A stretch of 10,254 nt of DNA from an uncultured Frankineae bacterium (GTDB lineage: Bacteria > Actinomycetota > Actinomycetes > Mycobacteriales > SCTD01). Below, piece by piece: positions 6,463 through 10,254 of the stretch. The stretch is from assembly GCA_902805805.1 (NCBI GenBank), contig CADCUE010000150.1, forward strand, positions 1-10,254, in the 5' to 3' direction. A program made the translations under genes and the position numbers. The notes under the pieces are model-generated. The model had not been told where the DNA came from, did no database searches, and saw only the letters and a list, made by a program, of their open reading frames with translations. Position 1 is the stretch's first letter; each line of letters begins with the position of its first letter.

Positions 6463-6523
6463 CCCGTACCGCGCACGGAGGGACTCCGGACGGGGCCGGT
6501 GTGGCCGCCGGTCGGGACATGCG

Positions 6524-6537
6524 CTAGAACGGGATTC
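6524..6537 (+). promoter_or_regulatory. Possible TetR-type (KstR-like) operator half-site or -10 region upstream of the acyl-CoA dehydrogenase operon
   Basis: CTAGAAC followed by GG and the partly symmetric GATTC lies 39-52 bases upstream of the first acyl-CoA dehydrogenase start. KstR operators in mycobacteria and rhodococci are inverted AGAAC/GTTCT half-sites. Here the left half matches well and the right half poorly; the only clean symmetry is GAA-N5-TTC. TAGAAC could alternatively be a -10 hexamer giving a roughly 40-base leader that contains the SD. Neither reading is secure. Confidence 0.3.
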
Positions 6538-6563
6538 GGTTTCGCCGACCTCCGCCCCCTTCT

Positions 6564-6569
6564 GAGAGG
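6564..6569 (+). promoter_or_regulatory. Shine-Dalgarno sequence for the first acyl-CoA dehydrogenase gene (GTG start)
   Basis: GAGAGG is followed by six bases and then GTG at 6576. The good spacing supports the GTG as start, and the protein then begins with the LRFSEQDEQFR segment expected at the start of an acyl-CoA dehydrogenase. Confidence 0.65.
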
Positions 6570-6575
6570 CCCACC

Positions 6576-7769
6576 GTGGACCTGCGCTTCAGCGAGCAGG
6601 ACGAGCAGTTCCGCACGGAGCTGCGCACCTGGCTCGACGCGAACCTGCCGCCCGAGATGCGCTCGCGCGCCTTCTGGGCCGGCAGGAGCAACGACGAGTC
6701 GTTCCAGATCCGTCGCGAGTGGGAGACGGCCAAGGCCGCAGCCGGCTTCGCCGGGATCCAGTGGCCCGTGGAGTACGGCGGACGCGGCGGCAGCCCGACG
6801 ATGAAGGCGATCTACGACGAGGAGATGGCCAAGGCCAACGCCCCCTCGACGGTCAACCCGCTGGGCCTGTCGTTCCTCGCCCCGACCGTGATGGCGATCG
6901 GGACCGAGGAGCAGAAGCGGGAGATCATCAAGCCCCTCCTGCACTGCGAGGTCATCTGGTGCCAGGGCTTCTCCGAGCCCGGCGCCGGCTCGGACCTCGC
7001 GGCGCTGCAGATGCGTGCCGAGCCCCAGGGCGACGAGTACGTCCTGAACGGCCAGAAGATCTGGACCACGAACGCCATGCACGGCGACAAGATCTTCACG
7101 ATGGCGCGCACCAGCTCGCCGGAGGGCGGCAAGAAGCACGCCGGCATCTCGATGCTGCTCGTCGACATGCACCAGCCCGGTGTGGAGGCGCGCCCGCTCA
7201 AGCAGATGACCGGCGCGAGCGAGTTCGGGGAGGTGTTCTTCACCGACGCGACCGTGCCGAAGACCGACATCCTCGGCGGTGAGGGCAACGGCTGGGCGAC
7301 CGCCATGCTGCTGCTGTCGTTCGAGCGCGGCAGCTCCGCGATCGGCCAGTACACGGAGTTCCGCAAGATGTGGGACGAGGTCGTCGCCGTCGCCGCGCAG
7401 GTGGACCGCGACGGCCGGCCGGCGTCCACCGACCCGGTCCTGCGCCAGGAGCTCGCGGCGGCCCTCGTCGAGCTCGAGTGCCTGAAGTACCACTCGTGGC
7501 ACGTCCTGACCCAGACCTCGCGCGGCAAGGACCTGGGCTTCGAGGCGTCGATGACCAAGATCATGTGGTCCGAGACGTTCCGTCGGGTCTCGGACGCCTA
7601 CGAGCGCGTCCTCGGGACCGGCTTCCAGGTGCCGGACCCGCGCCCGGGCATGTCCCTCGCCGAGCTCACCACCCTGGCCATGTGGTCCCGCTCCTGCACC
7701 ATCTGGGGCGGGTCCCAGCAGGTCCAGCGCACCGTCGTCGCCGAGCGCGTGCTCGGCCTCCCCCGCTAG
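6576..7769 (+). CDS. Acyl-CoA dehydrogenase, catalytic-Glu subunit of a probable heteromeric enzyme (397 aa)
   Basis: The protein has an ACAD fold: an N-terminal helical domain, a middle beta domain with the signature SEPGAGSD (133-140) and NGQKIWTTNA following it, and a C-terminal helical domain. E250 in SFERGSS sits where isovaleryl-CoA dehydrogenase has its catalytic E254 (DLER). At the MCAD E376 position the sequence is IWGGSQQVQR, with G378 instead of Glu. The C-terminal domain lacks the R-x2-FG motif and the Q-x2-GG-x-G motif that bind FAD across the subunit interface in homotetrameric ACADs; the latter region reads ERVLGTGF. The next gene supplies both, so the two products probably form one enzyme that oxidises an acyl-CoA to the 2-enoyl-CoA. 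The pattern resembles ChsE-type (FadE26-FadE27, FadE28-FadE29) sterol side-chain dehydrogenases, but the substrate is not known. It is first in a three-gene operon with a 15-bp gap to the next gene. Confidence 0.92.
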   Translation: MDLRFSEQDEQFRTELRTWLDANLPPEMRSRAFWAGRSNDESFQIRREWETAKAAAGFAGIQWPVEYGGRGGSPTMKAIYDEEMAKANAPSTVNPLGLSFLAPTVMAIGTEEQKREIIKPLLHCEVIWCQGFSEPGAGSDLAALQMRAEPQGDEYVLNGQKIWTTNAMHGDKIFTMARTSSPEGGKKHAGISMLLVDMHQPGVEARPLKQMTGASEFGEVFFTDATVPKTDILGGEGNGWATAMLLLSFERGSSAIGQYTEFRKMWDEVVAVAAQVDRDGRPASTDPVLRQELAAALVELECLKYHSWHVLTQTSRGKDLGFEASMTKIMWSETFRRVSDAYERVLGTGFQVPDPRPGMSLAELTTLAMWSRSCTIWGGSQQVQRTVVAERVLGLPR

Positions 7770-7772
7770 GTC

Positions 7773-7778
7773 GAGGAG
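7773..7778 (+). promoter_or_regulatory. Shine-Dalgarno sequence for the second acyl-CoA dehydrogenase gene
   Basis: GAGGAG lies six bases before the ATG at 7785, within the 15-bp gap after the preceding stop codon. It supports this start and indicates independent ribosome entry in the operon. Confidence 0.75.
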
Positions 7779-7784
7779 ACCGAG

Positions 7785-9011
7785 ATGTTCTTCCAGCTGA
7801 CCGACGAGCAGCGCGCCCTGCAGGACGCGGTGCGCTCCTACCTGCGCGACCGCTTCGGCCCGCCGCAGGTGCGCGACCTGTACGAGCACCCGGAGACCGA
7901 CGGGGTCCCCGGTCCGCTCTGGCAGGCCCTCGGCGAGCAGGGCTGGCTCGCCGTCCTGGTGCCCGAGGAGCACGACGGCATCGGGCTCGGGCTGCTCGAC
8001 GCGTCCGTGCTGGCCCGGGCCTTCGGTGCCGGCACCGTCCCCGGCCCCTGGCTGGGCACCGTCCTGCTGGGCGAGGCCGTCCGCCTCGCCGGCTCCAAGG
8101 AGCAGCAGGCCGAGCTGCTCCCCGGCCTGGCCGCCGGTGAGCTCAAGGGGGCCGTGGCGCTGCTCAAGCAGGGCGCCTCGGCGACGCCCGGCGGCGCGCC
8201 CGCGACCGCCTCGGACGGGGCGCTGACCGGACGCCTCGACCTGGTCGAGTACGCCGCCGTGGCCGACCAGCTGCTCGTGGCGGCGACCGGCGAGCAGGGT
8301 CCCGCGCTGTACCTGGTGGACCCGGCCGGCGCCGGCGTGACGATCACGCCGCTGGAGGCGCTGGACCGCACCGTCCGCCTCGCGACCGTCGAGCTGGACG
8401 GCGCTGCCGGTGTGCCGCTCGAGAACAGCACGCCGGAGATCGTCCAGGACCTGCTCGACGCGGCGGCCGTCCTCGTGGCCAACGACCTGGTGGGCATCGC
8501 CCGCAAGGCCCTGACCGACACGGTGGAGTACGACAAGACGCGAGTGCAGTTCGGCAAGCCGGTCGGGTCGTTCCAGGCGATCAAGCACGATCTGGCCGAC
8601 CTGCACATCGCCATCACCTTCGCCGAGCACGCGGCGACGTACGCGGCGCACGCCGCAGACGTCGGCGCGGCGGACCGGCGGCTCGCTGCCTCGATCGCCA
8701 AGGCCAAGGCGTCCGATGCGGCCGACGCGGCGGTGAGCGCCATGATCCAGTACCACGGTGGCATCGGCTACACGTGGGAGCACGACACGCACTTCTACTT
8801 CAAGCGCAGCAAGCGCCTGGAGGGCGCGTACGGCGACGCCGCTCAGCACCGCGAGCGCATCGCGCAGCTGGCCATCGACGCCGGCCGGCACGACGAGGAG
8901 CTCTCGGGGATCACCCCAGGCGGCTCGGCGGGCGTGCAGGGCACCGGGGTCGCTGCGGGCAGCGCCGTGTCGGCTGCGGGCAGCGCCGTGGCCGGGGCGG
9001 CGGCGCTGTGA
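7785..9011 (+). CDS. Acyl-CoA dehydrogenase family protein, FAD-motif subunit lacking the usual catalytic Glu (408 aa)
   Basis: This is the partner of the preceding gene. It begins with FQLTDEQRALQDAVRSYL, the usual ACAD N-terminal helix. The C-terminal domain has RVQFGKPVGSFQAIKHDLADL (R253 to G257 forming R-x2-FG) and QYHGGIGYTWEHD (322-332, Q-x2-GG-x-G), the FAD/interface motifs missing from the first subunit. By-eye alignment puts Ala227 at the MCAD T255/IVD E254 position and Tyr349 at the MCAD E376 position, although E346 is nearby. The middle domain is divergent, lacks the SEPxxGSD signature and has an Ala/Gly/Thr-rich insertion near residue 135. These features suit the non-catalytic half of an alpha2beta2 ACAD. 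After about residue 367 comes a roughly 40-residue Ala/Gly/Ser/Val-rich tail, unusual for the family, containing a duplicated seven-residue unit. The stop overlaps the SDR start by four bases (GTGA). Confidence 0.88.
   Translation: MFFQLTDEQRALQDAVRSYLRDRFGPPQVRDLYEHPETDGVPGPLWQALGEQGWLAVLVPEEHDGIGLGLLDASVLARAFGAGTVPGPWLGTVLLGEAVRLAGSKEQQAELLPGLAAGELKGAVALLKQGASATPGGAPATASDGALTGRLDLVEYAAVADQLLVAATGEQGPALYLVDPAGAGVTITPLEALDRTVRLATVELDGAAGVPLENSTPEIVQDLLDAAAVLVANDLVGIARKALTDTVEYDKTRVQFGKPVGSFQAIKHDLADLHIAITFAEHAATYAAHAADVGAADRRLAASIAKAKASDAADAAVSAMIQYHGGIGYTWEHDTHFYFKRSKRLEGAYGDAAQHRERIAQLAIDAGRHDEELSGITPGGSAGVQGTGVAAGSAVSAAGSAVAGAAAL
8952..8990 (+). repeat. Tandem repeat, 21-bp period, in the 3' end of the second acyl-CoA dehydrogenase gene
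   Basis: GCTGCGGGCAGCGCCGTG occurs identically at 8952-8969 and 8973-8990, with three bases between copies. The 21-base period keeps the frame and encodes AAGSAV, Ser, AAGSAV in the C-terminal tail. It probably arose by slippage. Confidence 0.85.
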
Positions 9012-9811
9012 GCGTCGCCCTCGTCACCGGTGGCGCCTCCGGCTTCGGCGAGGAGGTGTCCCGCCAGCTCGTCCGCCGCGGTGACAGCGTGGTGCTCTGC
9101 GACATCGACGAGGTGGGTGGGCGGCGCGTCGCGGACGAGCTCGGCGCCACGTTCCTGACGTGCGACGTCTCCGACTTCGACCAGGTGGTGGCCACGACCG
9201 AGGCGGCCGAGCAGGTGCACGGCGGTCTCGACCTGGTCTTCCTCAACGCCGGCATCTCGACCGGCTGCGGCATCGCCGAGGACTTCGACCTCGCGACGTA
9301 CCGGCGGGCGATGGGGATCAACCTCGACGGCGTCGTCTTCGGCGTGCATGCCGCGATCCCTGCGCTGCGGCGTCGCGGCGGCGGGTCGATCGTGGCGACG
9401 GCCTCGATGGCCGGACTCACCGGCACGCCGTTCGACCCCATCTACGGCGCCAACAAGCACGCTGTCGTCGGGCTCGTCCGCGCGCTCGGACCGGCGCTGC
9501 AGCCGCAGGGCATCACCATCAACGCCTTCTGCCCCGGCTTCGCCGAGACGAAGATCATCACTGACATCAGGTCGGCGCTGGACAGCAGCGGCATCCCGAT
9601 CATCCCCGTCGAGGTCGCCGGCGACGCGGTGCTGCAGGCCTTCGACTCGTCCGAGACCGGACAGGCGTGGCTGCTCCAGGCCGGCCGGGACGTCATGGTC
9701 TACAAGTTCCGCGGCATCCCCGGCCCGCTGAGCGCCGAGGGCGACAAGGTCGCCCCGGTCGAGCCGACGGGCATCCGCGTCGGGACGGCCGAGCCACCCC
9801 CGGCGCAGTAG
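9008..9811 (+). CDS. SDR family NAD-dependent dehydrogenase (267 aa)
   Basis: This is a classical short-chain dehydrogenase with a Rossmann fold. The dinucleotide loop is TGGASGFG (residues 7-14), D32 at the end of beta-2 (CDID) favours NAD+ over NADP+, and D53-V54 contacts adenine. NAG is at 80-82, with structural N105. The catalytic set is N105, S133, Y146 and K150 (YGANK). A PGFAET-type segment follows the active site. The last 30 or so residues are Pro-rich and probably disordered. The GTG start overlaps the preceding stop by four bases, indicating translational coupling with the acyl-CoA dehydrogenases. A role oxidising the 3-hydroxyacyl-CoA or an alcohol formed downstream of that enzyme is plausible from context but not shown. 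No enoyl-CoA hydratase or thiolase gene follows in the window. Confidence 0.9.
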   Translation: MSVALVTGGASGFGEEVSRQLVRRGDSVVLCDIDEVGGRRVADELGATFLTCDVSDFDQVVATTEAAEQVHGGLDLVFLNAGISTGCGIAEDFDLATYRRAMGINLDGVVFGVHAAIPALRRRGGGSIVATASMAGLTGTPFDPIYGANKHAVVGLVRALGPALQPQGITINAFCPGFAETKIITDIRSALDSSGIPIIPVEVAGDAVLQAFDSSETGQAWLLQAGRDVMVYKFRGIPGPLSAEGDKVAPVEPTGIRVGTAEPPPAQ

Positions 9812-9989
9812 CCACGAGCGACTCCGGGCAGCCGCACTGCCGCCGCTGCCGCTGCCGGGCACCTCTCGGGCACCCGATGCGAGGGTCTGGCGCGGCCCAC
9901 CGGAGCGGCATGTCGCCGTCGATGTGACTGCTCCGGAGACTGACGCACGTCGATCCGATCTGACTGGCATGCCGTCACCTCGCATCTGA
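9812..9989. other. Intergenic region between convergent SDR and HNH genes
   Basis: This 178-bp spacer has no credible gene. It contains a CCGCTG-like run near 9839-9856, a direct GGGCACC repeat (9857-9863 and 9868-9874), two 8-bp palindromes, CTCCGGAG (9931-9938) and GGCATGCC (9966-9973), and a 9-bp inverted repeat (9876-9884 with 9978-9986). The part after about 9920 is visibly less G+C-rich than its surroundings. No U-rich terminator was seen. Confidence 0.5.
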
Positions 9990-10254
9990 TCATCCGGCAC
10001 GTGGCTGCTCGATCCAGCCGTCGGGGCCGATCCAGCGTCCGTCCCGCAGGCGCAGTGGCCGTCGTCGGTCGTGGAGCTCGTGGTGGTCCTCGTCGCACAG
10101 AGGGACGGTGTCCTCGAGCGCCGTCGTCCCGGTCTGCCGGTAGGGCGTGCCGTGGTGCGGGACGAGCGGGTGCCCGGTGGCCGGTCCGTGGCTGCAGGCC
10201 CGCACTGCGCAGCGCCCGCCCCACTGCACGTGCAGCATCAGGCGTTCGGCGGCG
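9990..10254 (-). CDS. HNH endonuclease, C-terminal fragment (5' end beyond right edge)
   Basis: The frame is open from the right edge to the TGA at 9990-9992, giving 87 residues of the C-terminus. It shows a C-x4-C pair (RCAVRAC), then LVPHH with the HNH metal/catalytic histidines, TTALEDTVPLC and EDHHELHD, followed by a short beta tail with RLRDGRWIGPDGWIEQ. This is the HNH module found at the C-terminus of DUF222-type endonuclease genes, which are abundant and multicopy in many actinobacteria. The first Met visible (10238) lies inside the conserved segment and codons continue upstream (AAERL), so it is not the real start. Whether the full protein carries DUF222 cannot be seen. Its target and role are unknown; these genes are often linked to mobile or restriction functions, which remains conjecture. 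Confidence 0.8.
   Translation of the reverse strand, partial: AAERLMLHVQWGGRCAVRACSHGPATGHPLVPHHGTPYRQTGTTALEDTVPLCDEDHHELHDRRRPLRLRDGRWIGPDGWIEQPRAG

Noticed and set aside
4501..6804. A 767-codon plus-strand frame across glgM and the phosphatase gene
   Set aside because: It is out of frame with glgM, Arg-rich and without motifs.
6447..8891. An 814-codon open frame on the minus strand across both acyl-CoA dehydrogenase genes
   Set aside because: It has no recognisable domain and is antisense to two clear genes; rare stop codons explain it.
1..10254. CRISPR arrays, tRNA or rRNA genes, insertion sequences, phage or defence islands
   Set aside because: No regular repeats, tRNA-like cloverleaf, transposase motifs or terminal repeats were seen. 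The single HNH fragment is not enough to call a defence system.

Overview
The window has the high G+C and strongly biased third codon positions of an actinobacterium, and its gene content agrees: a DUF4193 protein, an F420-type luciferase-like oxidoreductase, divergent glgC and GT4 glycogen/maltose-1-phosphate synthase genes, paired acyl-CoA dehydrogenase subunits and an HNH nuclease of the DUF222-associated kind. The genus cannot be fixed from this sequence. I saw no mobile element, CRISPR array, tRNA or rRNA, and no gap between genes exceeds 300 bases. Most of the window is ordinary chromosome.

Layout from left to right: (1) the 3' end of a RecQ-like protein on +, which keeps the four-cysteine zinc site but has lost helicase motif VI; (2) a minus-strand pair, DUF4193 zinc-ribbon protein followed 18 bp later by a conserved 242-residue protein of unknown function; (3) on +, an FGD-like F420-dependent oxidoreductase and then an Ohr/OsmC peroxidase; (4) glgC on - and the GlgM/GlgA glycosyltransferase on +, divergent with only 31 bp between start codons; (5) an inositol-monophosphatase-family gene on -; (6) a compact + operon of two acyl-CoA dehydrogenase subunits and an SDR dehydrogenase; (7) a 178-bp spacer and the 3' end of an HNH endonuclease gene on -, running off the right edge.

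GlgC makes ADP-glucose and the divergent glycosyltransferase uses it for alpha-glucan synthesis. The two acyl-CoA dehydrogenases have complementary losses: the first carries the catalytic Glu but lacks FAD-binding motifs, and the second has the FAD motifs but neither usual catalytic Glu. This is the pattern of the actinobacterial alpha2beta2 enzymes of sterol side-chain and related acyl-CoA breakdown. The co-translated SDR would suit a later oxidation step.

The most useful non-coding signal concerns translation starts. Several genes without a Shine-Dalgarno sequence have a TANNNT-like or CANNNT-like hexamer 6-7 bases before the start codon, as expected for leaderless transcripts. The DUF4193 and acyl-CoA dehydrogenase genes instead have recognisable ribosome binding sites. 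I did not find a clearly new multi-gene system. The degenerate RecQ remnant, the split acyl-CoA dehydrogenase and the overlapping glgC/glgM promoters are the best leads.
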